This document shows positions 17,361 to 27,619 of a DNA stretch of 64,000 nt, in pieces. Position 1 is the first letter of the stretch, and the number at the start of each line of letters is the position of its first letter. The translations under genes were made by a program, and so were the position numbers. The DNA is from Streptomyces sp. YS415 (GTDB taxonomy: Bacteria; Actinomycetota; Actinomycetes; Streptomycetales; Streptomycetaceae). Under the pieces are notes generated by a model, which ran no database searches, was not told the DNA's origin, and worked only from the letters and a program-made list of their open reading frames with translations. The stretch covers positions 62,001 to 126,000 of the forward strand of contig NZ_JAMJFL010000001.1 of assembly GCF_023544665.1 (NCBI RefSeq), in the 5' to 3' direction.

Positions 17361-18166
17361 TCAGGTCTTGGTGCGGAACTTGTGGATGGCGATCGGCGCC
17401 ATGACCGCGGTGAGCAGCACCGACCAGCCGAGCGTCAGCCACAGGTCGTGGGCGACCGGCCCGCCGTTCATCAGCCCGCGGGCCGCGTCCGCGAGGGCGG
17501 ACAGCGGGTTGTAGTCGGTGAAGTTCTGCAGCCAGCCCGGCATCGACTCGGTCGGCGCGAAGATCGACGACCCGAACTGCAGCGGCATCAGCACCAGGAA
17601 GCCCATCGCCTGCACGGACTGGGCGTTCTTCATCACCACGCCGAGGGTGAGGAACACCCACATCAGCGCCGAGCCGAACGCCACCGACAGGGCCACGGAG
17701 GCGAGCAGTCCGGTCCAGCTGGTGATGTCGAAGCCCACGAGCAGGGCCACGATCATCAGCACGGCGGTGGCGAACAGCATCCGCAGCAGCTCGACGGCGA
17801 TCTTCGCGAACAGCACCGAGCCGCGGCCGATCGGCAGCGACCGGAAGCGGTCCATGACACCGGTGTTGAAGTCCTGGTTGAAGCCGGTGCCCACGCCCTG
17901 GGCCATGGTCATGCCCATCATGGCGAGCATGCCCGGCACGACGTACTGCACGTACGCGTCCTGCCCGCCGCCCAGGGACTGCCCGATGGAGCCGCCGAAG
18001 ACGTACACGAACAGCAGGGTGAAGACGATCGGGAAGAGGACGGCGTCGGCCATCGACTCCGGGTCCTGCCGGATCCACAGCAGATTGCGCCGGACGAGGG
18101 CGCCGGTGTGCCGGAGGTGGCCGCGCACCGGGATGCGGGCGTCGGCGGTGGTGACGGTGGTGGCGC

Positions 18167-18170
<4 letters not shown>
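17361..18170 (-). CDS. ABC-2 type transporter permease (DrrB-like)
   Basis: Membrane half of a drug or lipid exporter, 269 aa. Start ATG 18170 (MSATTVTTADARIPVRGHL) overlaps the ATPase stop by 4 bp (ATGA). It has six hydrophobic segments and the ABC-2 signature region FGSALMWVFLTLGVVMKNAQSVQAMGFLVLMPLQFGSSIFAP, followed by MPGWLQNFTDYNPLSALADAARGL, which is typical of DrrB and related daunorubicin-type exporters. It pairs with the upstream ATPase. Substrate unknown; placement beside the AfsR-like gene hints at secreted metabolites but is not proof. Confidence 0.92.
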
Positions 18171-19192
<1,022 letters not shown>

Positions 19193-19271
19193 GCCCCCCA
19201 CGCTGCCGACCCGCACCGACAAACCACCGACAGGAGGCCGACGGCTGCCTGCAGACCGCCGACACCGGCCG

Positions 19272-20495
19272 TCAGGACCGCACGGCCCGCGCCGTCTCCT
19301 GGGGCAGGTGGCCGGCGATCAGGCGCTCGCGGGCGGGCCGGGCGACCCGGCGGCGGTCCACCGCGTACGCCGTTCCCGCCACGCCGAGGCCCAGTACGGC
19401 CAGCGCGGCGCCCGCGAGTGCGGGGGAGGTGACGCCGAAGCCCGCGGCCAGCGCCAGACCGCCGATCCAGGCGCCGCCGGCGTTGGCGAGGTTGAAGGCG
19501 GCCTGGTTGGCGGAGGAGGCCAGGGACGGGGCCGCCGACGCCTTCTCCATGACCATGAGCTGCAGCGGGGAGCCCGTCACGAACGCCGCCGTGCCGAGCA
19601 GCACCACCGCCAGCGCCGCGCTCCACGCCGAGGACATCAGCAGCGGGAACAGGGCCAGGACCAGCGCCAGGGACACCAGCCCGCCGAAGAGCGTCGCGCG
19701 CATCGCGTGGTCCGCCAGCCGCCCGCCGAGCAGGTTCCCGGCCGTCGCGCCCACGCCGAACAGCGCGAGCAGCACCGTCACGCTGGCGTCGGCGTACCCG
19801 GCGGCATCCGTCAGCATCGGCGTGATGTAGCTGTAGGCGGCGAAGAGCGCCCCGAAGCCGGCCACCGTCGTGCCGAGGGCCAGCCAGACGGGAAGCGAGC
19901 GCAGGGCGGCGACTTCGCCGCGCAGGCCGGAGGAGGCGGCACCCGGCGCGTCCGTGCGGGGGATCAGCAGCGCGAGCGACACGATCGCGGCCACGCCGAT
20001 CGCGCTCACGCCCAGGAACGTCGCCCGCCAGCCCAGGTGCTGGCCCAGGAGCGTGGCGACGGGCACGCCCGCGATGTTGGCGACCGTCAGGCCCAGGAAC
20101 ATCAGGGACACCGAGCGGGCCTTGCGCTCCGGGGCGACCAGCGTCGTGGCGACGACCGCGCCCACGCCGAAGAAGGCGCCGTGCGGAAGACCGCTCAGGA
20201 AGCGCGCGGCGAGCAGCGAGCCGTTGCCGGGCGCGAGGGCCGACAGGACGTTGCCCACCACGAAGAGGAGCATCAGGCCGATCAGGACCGTGCGGCGGGA
20301 CATCCGCGCGGTGCCGGCCGCGAGGAGCGGGGCGCCGACGACGACGCCGAGGGCGTACGCCGAGACGAGGTGGCCGGCCGCCGGGAGGGAGATGCCGAGG
20401 TCGGCCGCGACGTCGGGCAGCAGGCCCATCATGACGAACTCGGTGGTGCCTATGCCGAAGGCGCCGACGGCGAGAGCGAGCAGAGCCAAGGGCAT
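19272..20495 (-). CDS. MFS transporter, DHA1 family (drug or sugar efflux type)
   Basis: Twelve-helix exporter, 407 aa. The opening MPLALLALAVGAFGIGTTEFVMMGLLPDVAADLGIS and the motif-C-like block YALGVVVGAPLLAAGTARMSRRTVL are hallmarks of the DHA1 AraJ/SotB/chloramphenicol-efflux group. The TEFVMMGLLP segment is diagnostic. A perfect inverted repeat lies 28 bp upstream of the start (20523-20553), suggesting control by a repressor whose gene is not adjacent. The left neighbour, the drrA-like ATPase gene, is on the same strand 79 bp downstream. Confidence 0.88.
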   Translation of the reverse strand: MPLALLALAVGAFGIGTTEFVMMGLLPDVAADLGISLPAAGHLVSAYALGVVVGAPLLAAGTARMSRRTVLIGLMLLFVVGNVLSALAPGNGSLLAARFLSGLPHGAFFGVGAVVATTLVAPERKARSVSLMFLGLTVANIAGVPVATLLGQHLGWRATFLGVSAIGVAAIVSLALLIPRTDAPGAASSGLRGEVAALRSLPVWLALGTTVAGFGALFAAYSYITPMLTDAAGYADASVTVLLALFGVGATAGNLLGGRLADHAMRATLFGGLVSLALVLALFPLLMSSAWSAALAVVLLGTAAFVTGSPLQLMVMEKASAAPSLASSANQAAFNLANAGGAWIGGLALAAGFGVTSPALAGAALAVLGLGVAGTAYAVDRRRVARPARERLIAGHLPQETARAVRS

Positions 20496-20522
20496 GGAGG
20501 GCCTGTGCCTTTCGGGAGCGGG

Positions 20523-20553
20523 GTTCCGTACAGCATATGTTCAAGTACGGAAC
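20523..20553. promoter_or_regulatory. Inverted repeat (candidate operator) before the DHA1 MFS gene
   Basis: Nine-base perfect arms GTTCCGTAC (20523-20531) and GTACGGAAC (20545-20553) are separated by 13 bases. Overlapping them is a second dyad, TGTTC-N7-GAACA (20538-20554). The positions overlap the expected promoter of the MFS gene. No repressor gene lies next to it. Confidence 0.6.
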
Positions 20554-20607
20554 AAACTCTCCCAGGCCCAGTATTCCTGGAGGTTAAGCCCAGGTGACCA
20601 GGGGCTT

Positions 20608-21660
20608 TTACGAGGCGGTTGTGTCGACCTTCACACGCGCGGCCACCGGAAGGTGATCGCTCCCGGTCTCCGGCAGCGTCCACGAGGTGACCGGCTCGAT
20701 GCCCTTCACCAGGATCTGGTCGATGCGCGCCATCGGGAACGACGCCGGCCAGCTGAACCCGAACCCGGTCCCCGCGGCGCCCTGCGTGGAGCGCATCTGG
20801 GAGGTGACGGCGTTCAGCGCGCGGTCGTTCATGGTGCCGTTGAGGTCCCCGAGCAGCACACTGCGGGGCAGCTTCTCGTCGGCGATGGCCTCGCCCAGCG
20901 CGTCCGCGCTCTTGTCGCGCTGGCGGGCGGTGAACCCGGCCTCCAGCTTCACCCGCACCGACGGCAGGTGGGCGACGTACACCGCGATCTCGCCGGACGG
21001 CGTGCTCACGGCCGCGCGCATGGCCCGGGTCCAGCCCAGCTTGATGTCGACGGCCTTCACCCCGGTCAGCGGGTACTTGCTCCACAGCCCGACCGTGCCC
21101 TGCACCGAGTGGTATTTGTACGTCGACCTCAGCGCCTTCTCGTACACCGGCACCGCGCTCGCGGTCAGCTCCTCCAGCGCCACCACGTCCGCGCCGGAGG
21201 CGGCCACGTCGCGGGCGGTGCCCGACGGGTCGGTGTTGTCGGCGTTGACGTTGTGCGTGGCGATCGTGAGGTCGCCGCCGGGGGAGGTCTTGTCGCTGAG
21301 GAGCCCGCCGAAGAGGTTCAGCCACACCACCGCGGGCAGTACCACCGCGATCAGCGCGGTCGCGGACTTGCGGACCAGGGCGACCAGCACCAGCAGCGGG
21401 ACGAGCACGCCGATCCAGGGCAGGAAGGTCTCGGTGAGGCTGCCCAGGTTGCCGATGGCGTTCGGGATCTGCGCGTGCAGCAGCATCACCAGGGCGAGCA
21501 GCACCGCGATCACGGCGGTGACGATGCCCCGGCGCCAGATCCGCGGGTCACCGCGCCAGCCGGCCGCCAGTCTTCCCAGCAGACGCCGGAACCGGTTTCC
21601 CCGGCGGTCGGGTCCCGAGCCGCCGTTGTCCGTCTCCGTCATGTATGCCTGCTGCGCCAT
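20608..21660 (-). CDS. Membrane-anchored endonuclease/exonuclease/phosphatase-fold protein
   Basis: 350 aa; ATG 21660 or ATG 21642 (MTETDNGG) could start it. Residues 40-115 contain three membrane helices. The EEP domain follows from about residue 130: THNVNADN (Asn of motif 1), DVVALEELT (Glu, metal), VYVAHLPSV, LLGDLNGTMND (Asp/Asn) and the final GSDHLPVAARV (Asp-His catalytic pair). The domain faces outside if three helices precede it. Related streptomycete proteins act on phosphodiesters or sphingomyelin-like lipids; the true substrate here is unknown. Confidence 0.88.
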   Translation of the reverse strand: MAQQAYMTETDNGGSGPDRRGNRFRRLLGRLAAGWRGDPRIWRRGIVTAVIAVLLALVMLLHAQIPNAIGNLGSLTETFLPWIGVLVPLLVLVALVRKSATALIAVVLPAVVWLNLFGGLLSDKTSPGGDLTIATHNVNADNTDPSGTARDVAASGADVVALEELTASAVPVYEKALRSTYKYHSVQGTVGLWSKYPLTGVKAVDIKLGWTRAMRAAVSTPSGEIAVYVAHLPSVRVKLEAGFTARQRDKSADALGEAIADEKLPRSVLLGDLNGTMNDRALNAVTSQMRSTQGAAGTGFGFSWPASFPMARIDQILVKGIEPVTSWTLPETGSDHLPVAARVKVDTTAS

Positions 21661-21841
21661 ACCGTCGCCTCACTGCCTGCCGTGCACACCTTCATCCCCC
21701 GCGGTTACGACCCTAGGGGATGATCGGTTCTCTTCCTGCCGTCCCGGGACGGCCGTACGGGCACGAGGACGTCCAAGTTGGCTCCGGGAGTTCCGGGCAC
21801 GCCCGCGGAAAGCGCGCTCTGTGACGAAACGCGCACATCCG

Positions 21842-22477
21842 CTACGCAGGAGGCGAACTGACGGACGGTGAGCTGACGGGTCGCAGCCCTTCCAGCAGGG
21901 TGTCGACGATCTGTTCGGGCAGCGCGGCCGGCAGGTCCGCGTCCGGGCGCATCACCGACCGCAGCAGCATGGGGCCCACGAACAGGTCGTTGAGCAGCTC
22001 CACGTCGACGTCCTCGCGCAGTTCCCCGTCGCGCTGGCCGCGGCGCAGCACCTCGATGCAGAGCCGGCGCCGGGGGGCGACGACGAGGGTGTGGTACGCC
22101 GCCCAGATCTTGGGGCTGCTCTTCATCTGGGCGTGCACGTTGTGCAGGATCGCCGAAGACCGGCTGACCAGCCCGCGCCGGCGCAGCGACTCCAGCAGCA
22201 CGACGAGGTCGTCGCGCAGGGAGGTGCCGGGCAGTTCGGGGTCGGGGGGTTCGGCGGCGCGTACGACGTCGACGAAGAGCTCCTCCTTGCCGCGCCAGCG
22301 CCGGTAGATGGTGGCCTTGCCGACCCCGGCGGTACGGGCGATCCGCTCGATGGAGAGTTCCGCGAGCGGTACGCCCTCCTCCAGCAGCCGCATCACGCCC
22401 TCGATGATGGCGCGCTCCACGGCCTCGCTGCGCGGGCGGCCCCGGACCGGGCCGGGCTGACGGTCGGCGAGTGTCAC
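21842..22477 (-). CDS. TetR-family repressor of the adjacent MFS exporter
   Basis: 211 aa. HTH region: EAVERAIIEGVMRLLEEGVPLAELSIERIARTAGVGKATIYRRWRGKEELFVDVV (residues 18-72), the standard TetR helix-turn-helix. The C-terminal ligand domain ends with LPAALPEQIVDTLLEGL. It starts at ATG 22477, 33 bp after the MFS stop, so it is the second gene of an MFS-tetR operon and probably controls it through the perfect inverted repeat at 24077-24109. The inducer is unknown. Confidence 0.9.
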   Translation of the reverse strand: MTLADRQPGPVRGRPRSEAVERAIIEGVMRLLEEGVPLAELSIERIARTAGVGKATIYRRWRGKEELFVDVVRAAEPPDPELPGTSLRDDLVVLLESLRRRGLVSRSSAILHNVHAQMKSSPKIWAAYHTLVVAPRRRLCIEVLRRGQRDGELREDVDVELLNDLFVGPMLLRSVMRPDADLPAALPEQIVDTLLEGLRPVSSPSVSSPPA

Positions 22478-22510
22478 GTGCGGGTCCCTTCTGTGGTCCG
22501 GGGAATTCTG

Positions 22511-24061
22511 TCAGGACCGCTCCGGCGTCCTTCCCGGCAGGAACAGCGCCACCACCACCGCTCCGACCACCGCGACCGCCGCGCCGCCCAGGGCGGTGAC
22601 GTGCATGGCGTGCAGGAAGGCGTCGTCGGCCCGGTCGGCCAAGGGCCCCGCCTGGGGGCCGAGCTTCGCCGCGACCGCGAGGGTCGACTCGATGGACTCG
22701 CCCGCCGTGTGCCGCAGCCCGGGCGGCACCGCGGTGAGGTCGTCCTCGATCGAGGAGCGGTACGCCGTGGAGAGCACGGAGCCGAGGACGGCGATCCCGA
22801 GGGCGCCGCCGACCTGGCGGAAGGTGTTGCTGAGCGCGGAGGCGGAACCGGCCTTCTCGCGGGGCAGGGTCTGCATGATCACGACGCTGACCGGCGTCAT
22901 GATGTGCGCCATGCCGGTGCCCATGAGGAAGAAGATCACCTCGAGGATCCAGATCGGCGTGTCCGCGTCCAGCGTGGCGAAGGCGGCCAGCGTCGCCGCG
23001 ACCAATGCCATGCCCGCGGTGGTGGTGGCCCGGTTGCCGAAGCGGTCGACCAGGAGGCGGGCGCGCGGTGCGAACAGCAGCTGCGCGACGGCGAGCGGGA
23101 GCAGCAGCAGTCCGGTCTCCAGCGGCGAGTAGCCGCGCACGCTCTGGGTGTAGAAGACGGAGAAGAACGTCACGCCCATCAGCGCGAAGAAGACCAGCGC
23201 GATGGCGGCGATCGCGGCCGAGAAGACCTTGTCGCGGAAGTAGCCGACATCGATCGACGGGTGGTCGCTGCGCTTCTCGAACACCACGAAGGCGACCAGG
23301 AACGCCAGCCCCGCGGCGATCGTCGACACCACGGTGAGATCGGTGAAGTCAGCCAGCTCGCCGCCCCAGATGATGCCGTAGACCAGCAGGACCAGGCCGG
23401 CGACGGACAGGACGACGCCGACGGGGTCGACGCGGCCGGGGTCCGGGTCGCGGGAGTCGGGAACCAGCCAGATCATCAGCGCGACGGCGATCAGCACGAT
23501 GGGGACGTTGATGAGGAAGACCGAGCCCCACCAGAAGTGGTCGAGCAGGATGCCGCCGGTGATCGGGCCGATGGCGATGGCCAGGCCCACCCCGCCCGCC
23601 CAGATGCCGATGGCCTTGGGCTGCTCGTCGCGCTCGAAGACGTTCATCAGGACGGCGAGGGTGGCCGGCATGACGAAGGCGGCGCCGAGGCCCATCACCG
23701 CCCGGAAGGCGGTGAGCTCGCCCGGGGACCCGGCGAACGCGGCGAGCGCGGAGCCGATGCCGAAGACGGCGAGCCCGCCGAGCAGGATCTTCTTGCGGCC
23801 GAGCCGGTCTCCGAGCAGACCGGCGCTGAACAGCAGCCCCGCGAAGACCAGGGTGTAGGCGTTGATGGCCCACTCCAGCTCGCTCTGGGTGGCGCCGAGG
23901 CCGGTCGGGGCGGGCGTCGAGATCGTCTTGACGGCGACGTTCAGGATCGAGTTGTCCAGCACGATGATCAGCAGGCTCAGCATGAGCACGCCGAGAATGG
24001 CCCAGCGGCGACGGTGCACCGCTTCCGGTATCCGGGGTACAGGGGGAGCGGAGGCAATCAT
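22511..24061 (-). CDS. MFS multidrug exporter, DHA2 (EmrB/QacA) family
   Basis: 516 aa with about 14 hydrophobic helices. Family marks: [18 protein letters not shown] in helix 1 (the membrane Asp of DHA2 pumps), [29 protein letters not shown] (motif A), and [24 protein letters not shown] (motif C area). It is the first gene of an operon with the TetR gene downstream. Its promoter contains a 33-bp inverted repeat covering 24077-24109, 15 bp before the ATG. It probably exports a toxic compound that also releases the repressor. Confidence 0.92.
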   Translation of the reverse strand: MIASAPPVPRIPEAVHRRRWAILGVLMLSLLIIVLDNSILNVAVKTISTPAPTGLGATQSELEWAINAYTLVFAGLLFSAGLLGDRLGRKKILLGGLAVFGIGSALAAFAGSPGELTAFRAVMGLGAAFVMPATLAVLMNVFERDEQPKAIGIWAGGVGLAIAIGPITGGILLDHFWWGSVFLINVPIVLIAVALMIWLVPDSRDPDPGRVDPVGVVLSVAGLVLLVYGIIWGGELADFTDLTVVSTIAAGLAFLVAFVVFEKRSDHPSIDVGYFRDKVFSAAIAAIALVFFALMGVTFFSVFYTQSVRGYSPLETGLLLLPLAVAQLLFAPRARLLVDRFGNRATTTAGMALVAATLAAFATLDADTPIWILEVIFFLMGTGMAHIMTPVSVVIMQTLPREKAGSASALSNTFRQVGGALGIAVLGSVLSTAYRSSIEDDLTAVPPGLRHTAGESIESTLAVAAKLGPQAGPLADRADDAFLHAMHVTALGGAAVAVVGAVVVALFLPGRTPERS

Positions 24062-24076
24062 GCCGCCAGAGTAACC

Positions 24077-24109
24077 ATTTACGATACGGATACGTGTCGT
24101 ATCGTAAAT
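24077..24109. promoter_or_regulatory. TetR-type operator, perfect 12-bp inverted repeat
   Basis: Arms ATTTACGATACG (24077-24088) and CGTATCGTAAAT (24098-24109) are perfect complements with a 9-base spacer that itself contains GATACG. It is strikingly AT-rich for this genome and sits just before the MFS start codon, the natural site for autoregulation by the TetR encoded downstream. Confidence 0.88.
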
Positions 24110-24240
24110 CTCTTACCCGGCTCTCACCGCGCTCGAGCGTGACCGGGGTCCCCCTAGCCGCGCTTGGCACGAGGTGCCACCATGGAGGTGGTCCGGGGAC
24201 GCCGTCAGGGCGCCTCGAGATGACGTAAGGAGCCGTTGCC

Positions 24241-25107
24241 ATGACGCAGCTTTCGGCTGCCCAGACCTCACCCTCCGGCGGCAGCAAAGCGCTGTACGGG
24301 GGGAAGGGCACCCGCCGCATCACCGTCCGCGACATCGCCGCCGCCAAGGAGCGGGGCGAGAAGTGGCCCATGCTGACCGCCTACGACGCGATGACCGCCT
24401 CCGTCTTCGACGAGGCCGGCATCCCGGTCATGCTGGTCGGGGACTCGGCGGGCAACTGCCACCTCGGCTACGAGACCACCGTGCCCGTCACGCTCGACGA
24501 GATGACCATGCTGTCCGCCGCCGTCGTACGCGGCACCTCCCGCGCCCTGATCGTCGGCGACCTGCCCTTCGGCTCCTACCAGGAGGGCCCGGTGCAGGCG
24601 CTGCGCTCGGCGACCCGGCTGGTGAAGGAGGCCGGCGTGGGCGCGGTCAAGCTGGAGGGCGGCGAGCGCTCGCACCGCCAGATCGAGCTGCTGGTCGAGT
24701 CCGGCATCCCGGTGATGGCCCACATCGGCCTGACCCCGCAGTCCGTCAACGCCATGGGCTACCGCGTCCAGGGCCGCGGCGAGGAGGCGGCGGCCCAGCT
24801 GCTGCGCGACGCCAAGGCCGTCCAGGACGCGGGCGCCTTCGCGGTCGTCCTGGAACTGGTCCCCGCGGAACTCGCCGCCGAGGTCACCCGGGTCCTGCAC
24901 ATCCCCACGGTCGGCATCGGCGCGGGCGCCGAGACCGACGCGCAGGTCCTGGTCTGGACGGACATGATGGGCCTGACCGGCGGGCGCGTGCCCAAGTTCG
25001 TCAAGCAGTACGCCGACCTGCGCCGGGCCATGGGCGACGCGGCCAAGGCGTTCGCGGAGGACGTCGTCGGCGGGACCTTCCCGCTGGAGGAGCACTCCGT
25101 CCACTAG
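24241..25107 (+). CDS. panB: 3-methyl-2-oxobutanoate hydroxymethyltransferase (pantothenate synthesis)
   Basis: Transfers a hydroxymethyl group from methylene-tetrahydrofolate to ketoisovalerate to form ketopantoate, the first committed step to pantothenate and CoA. 288 aa, start ATG 24241 with AAGGAG upstream. Signature blocks: MLTAYDAMTASVFDEAGIPVMLVGDSAGNCHLGYETTVPVTLDEM (metal-binding Asp pair), VGDLPFGSYQ, AVKLEGGE, VMAHIGLTPQSVN and VLELVPAELA (catalytic Glu). Length and blocks match actinobacterial PanB. It is single, with a strong terminator after it; panC/panD are not here. Confidence 0.95.
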   Translation: MTQLSAAQTSPSGGSKALYGGKGTRRITVRDIAAAKERGEKWPMLTAYDAMTASVFDEAGIPVMLVGDSAGNCHLGYETTVPVTLDEMTMLSAAVVRGTSRALIVGDLPFGSYQEGPVQALRSATRLVKEAGVGAVKLEGGERSHRQIELLVESGIPVMAHIGLTPQSVNAMGYRVQGRGEEAAAQLLRDAKAVQDAGAFAVVLELVPAELAAEVTRVLHIPTVGIGAGAETDAQVLVWTDMMGLTGGRVPKFVKQYADLRRAMGDAAKAFAEDVVGGTFPLEEHSVH

Positions 25108-25124
25108 AGCCACCGCGGCACAGA

Positions 25125-25159
25125 GGCAGCCCGCCGATTTCCCCCGTCGGCGGGCTGCC
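25125..25159. terminator. Bidirectional terminator between panB and nadE
   Basis: A perfect 13-bp stem GGCAGCCCGCCGA (25125-25137) with TCGGCGGGCTGCC (25147-25159) and a 9-base loop. It is placed between the convergent panB and nadE stops and can serve both strands. Confidence 0.85.
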
Positions 25160-25174
25160 GTATGTCTGCCGTCC

Positions 25175-26929
25175 CTACGCGGTCTCGCGCCAGCCGTTCG
25201 TGATCGGCAGCCGGCGGTCCTTGCCGAAGCCCTTCGGGGAGATCTTCGTGCCCGGCGGGTACTGGCGGCGCTTGTACTCCGCCGTGTCCACCATGCGCAG
25301 GGTCTTCGCCACCAGGGCCGGGTCGTAGCCGGCCGCGACGATCACGTCGGCGCCCTCGTCGCGGTCGACGTAGCGCTCCAGGATCGCGTCCAGGACCGGA
25401 TAGTCGGGCAGGGAGTCGGTGTCGACCTGGCCCGGGCGCAGCTCGGCGCTCGGGGGCTTGCTGATGGAGTTCTCCGGGATCGGCGGGGTCTGGCCGCGCT
25501 CGGCCGCCGCCCGGTTCCGCCACTCGGCAAGCCGGAAGACCGACGTCTTGTAGACGTCCTTGATGGGGCCGTAGGCGCCCACCGAGTCGCCGTACAGCGT
25601 CGAATAGCCCACCGCCAGCTCGGACTTGTTGCCCGGCGCCAGGACGATGTGGCCCTCCTGGTTGGAGATCGCCATCAGCAGCGTGCCGCGCAGCCGGGAC
25701 TGCAGGTTCTCCTCCGCCAGACCCGTCAGACCCAGGGACGTCATATAGGCGTCGAACATCGGCTCGATCGGCACCGTGCGGAAGTTCAGCCCCGTCCGCC
25801 GGGCGAGCTCGGCGGCGTCGCCCTTGGAGTGCTCGGAGGAGTACTTGGACGGCATCGAGACGCCGTACACGTTCTCCGCGCCGACCGCGTCGCAGGCGAT
25901 GGCGGCCACCAGCGCCGAGTCGATGCCGCCGGACAGGCCGATCAAGACCGACCTGAAGCCGTTCTTGGCCACATACGCCCGCAGGCCCACGACCAGTGCC
26001 GAGTACACCTCCTCGTCGTCCTCCAGACGGTCGGCGTAACCGCCCGCGAGCTCCGGCTCGTACGCCGGGAGCGGCTCCTCGGAGAGCACCACGCGGTCGA
26101 TCCTGAGCCCGTCGTCCACCACGCCCACCGGGGCGTCGGCGGCGGCCGCCGGCAGGTCGAGGTCCAGGACCACACAGCCCTCGGCGAACTGCGGCGCCCG
26201 CGCGATCACCTCGCCGCTCGCGTCGACCACGATCGAGTCGCCGTCGAAGACCAGCTCGTCCTGGCCGCCGATCATGGCGAGATAGGCGGTGGTGCAGCCC
26301 GCCTCCTGGGCACGCTTGCGGACCAGCTCGAGACGGGTGTCGTCCTTGTTGCGCTCGTACGGCGAGGCGTTGATGGAGACCAGCAGACCGGCCCCGGCGG
26401 ACCGCGCCGCGGGCACCCGGCCGCCGTCCTGCCACAGGTCCTCGCAGATGGCGAGGGCCACGTCGACGCCGTGCACCCGCACCACCGGCATGGTGTCGCC
26501 GGGCACGAAGTAGCGGAACTCGTCGAAGACGCCGTAGTTCGGCAGGTGGTGCTTGGCGAAGGTGAGCACCACCTCGCCGCCGTGCAGCACCGCCGCCGCG
26601 TTGCGCGGGGCACCGGCCGGCTGGCCGTACTTCGGCTGGGCCGCCTCGGAGCGGTCGAGGTAGCCGACGATCACCGGCAGCTCCCCGAAGCCCTCCTCGG
26701 CGAGCCGGGCGGCCAGCGCGTGCAGGGCCGCGCGGGACGCCTCCACGAAGGAGGACCGCAGGGCCAGGTCCTCGACGGGGTACCCGGTCAGCGCCATCTC
26801 GGGGAACGCCACGAGATGCGCTCCCTGCTCGGCGGAGTGCCGGGTCCAGCGGAGGATCGTCTCGGTGTTGCCGGCGAGGTCACCGACGCGCGAGTCGATC
26901 TGATTCAGGGCGAGGCGAAGTTGAGGCAC
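25175..26929 (-). CDS. nadE: Glutamine-dependent NAD+ synthetase
   Basis: Makes NAD+ from deamido-NAD+, ATP and glutamine; last step of NAD synthesis. 584 aa from GTG 26929 (MPQLRLALNQIDSRVGDLAGN), the homologous start in the family; the longer frame to 26983 is not supported. The N-terminal nitrilase-type glutaminase has the triad Glu44 (AFPEMALTG), Lys126 (FAKHHLP) and Cys162 (ICEDLW). The C-terminal synthetase has the PP-loop SGGIDS at 333-338 and the later STLYGDSVGAYGPIKDVYKT. A complete two-domain enzyme. Confidence 0.95.
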   Translation of the reverse strand: MPQLRLALNQIDSRVGDLAGNTETILRWTRHSAEQGAHLVAFPEMALTGYPVEDLALRSSFVEASRAALHALAARLAEEGFGELPVIVGYLDRSEAAQPKYGQPAGAPRNAAAVLHGGEVVLTFAKHHLPNYGVFDEFRYFVPGDTMPVVRVHGVDVALAICEDLWQDGGRVPAARSAGAGLLVSINASPYERNKDDTRLELVRKRAQEAGCTTAYLAMIGGQDELVFDGDSIVVDASGEVIARAPQFAEGCVVLDLDLPAAAADAPVGVVDDGLRIDRVVLSEEPLPAYEPELAGGYADRLEDDEEVYSALVVGLRAYVAKNGFRSVLIGLSGGIDSALVAAIACDAVGAENVYGVSMPSKYSSEHSKGDAAELARRTGLNFRTVPIEPMFDAYMTSLGLTGLAEENLQSRLRGTLLMAISNQEGHIVLAPGNKSELAVGYSTLYGDSVGAYGPIKDVYKTSVFRLAEWRNRAAAERGQTPPIPENSISKPPSAELRPGQVDTDSLPDYPVLDAILERYVDRDEGADVIVAAGYDPALVAKTLRMVDTAEYKRRQYPPGTKISPKGFGKDRRLPITNGWRETA

Positions 26930-26995
26930 GCGCCCAGTGTAATCGTCAGAGCGACGCGATGGGGTGGGAGGGGTGCCGGACACCCTGGGCGGGGC

Positions 26996-27619
26996 CTACG
27001 GCCGGGCCTTCGCGCCCCGGTCCTTCAGCATGTCCGCCATGAGCCCGATCTCCGACTCCTGGCCGTTGACCATGGTCTGCGCGAGCCGCTTCTCCACGCC
27101 CACCTCGCACCGCTTCACACAGGCCTCGGCCATGTGGACGCCGCCCTTGTGGTGGTCGGTCATCAGCTGGAGGTAGAAGACCTCCGCCTGCTTCCCGTCG
27201 AGCGTGTTCAGCTTCTTCATCTCGGTGTTCGACGCCATGCCCGGCATCAGCGCGCCGTCCTCGCCGGAGGGCATGGAGCCCATGTCCATCCAGGTCATCG
27301 GCGGCTCCGAGGAGAACTTCGGCAGCTCCCACAGATCGAGCCAGCCCAGCAGCATCCCGCGCTGGTTGGCCTGCGTCTGCGCGATGTCGTACGCCAGGCG
27401 GCGCACCTCCTCGTCGTCCGTGCGGTCGCGCACGATGTACGACATCTCCACGGCCTGCTGGTGGTGCACCGCCATGTCCCGCGCGAACCCCGCGTCCGCG
27501 GAGCCGGCGGCGGGGGCCCCGTCGGAGCCCCCGTCCTCCGCCACGGCGTAGGTGATCGCGCCGGCCGCGACGAGCACCGCCGCCGCGGTCCCCGCGATCC
27601 AGCCGACGTGCTTGTTCAC
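26996..27619 (-). CDS. DUF305 protein with N-terminal membrane anchor
   Basis: 207 aa. One helix (WIAGTAAAVLVAAGAITYAV) anchors it, with the rest outside. DUF305 is a ferritin-like helical domain; both of its motifs are present: DMAVHHQQAVEMSYIV (about residues 48-63) and LMTDHHKGGVHMAEACV. The Met/His content (WMDMGSMPSGEDGALMPGMASN) suggests copper or another metal, a common but untested idea for the family. The gene overlaps the upstream DUF3105 gene by 4 bp (ATGA), so they are translated together. Confidence 0.88.
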   Translation of the reverse strand: MNKHVGWIAGTAAAVLVAAGAITYAVAEDGGSDGAPAAGSADAGFARDMAVHHQQAVEMSYIVRDRTDDEEVRRLAYDIAQTQANQRGMLLGWLDLWELPKFSSEPPMTWMDMGSMPSGEDGALMPGMASNTEMKKLNTLDGKQAEVFYLQLMTDHHKGGVHMAEACVKRCEVGVEKRLAQTMVNGQESEIGLMADMLKDRGAKARP

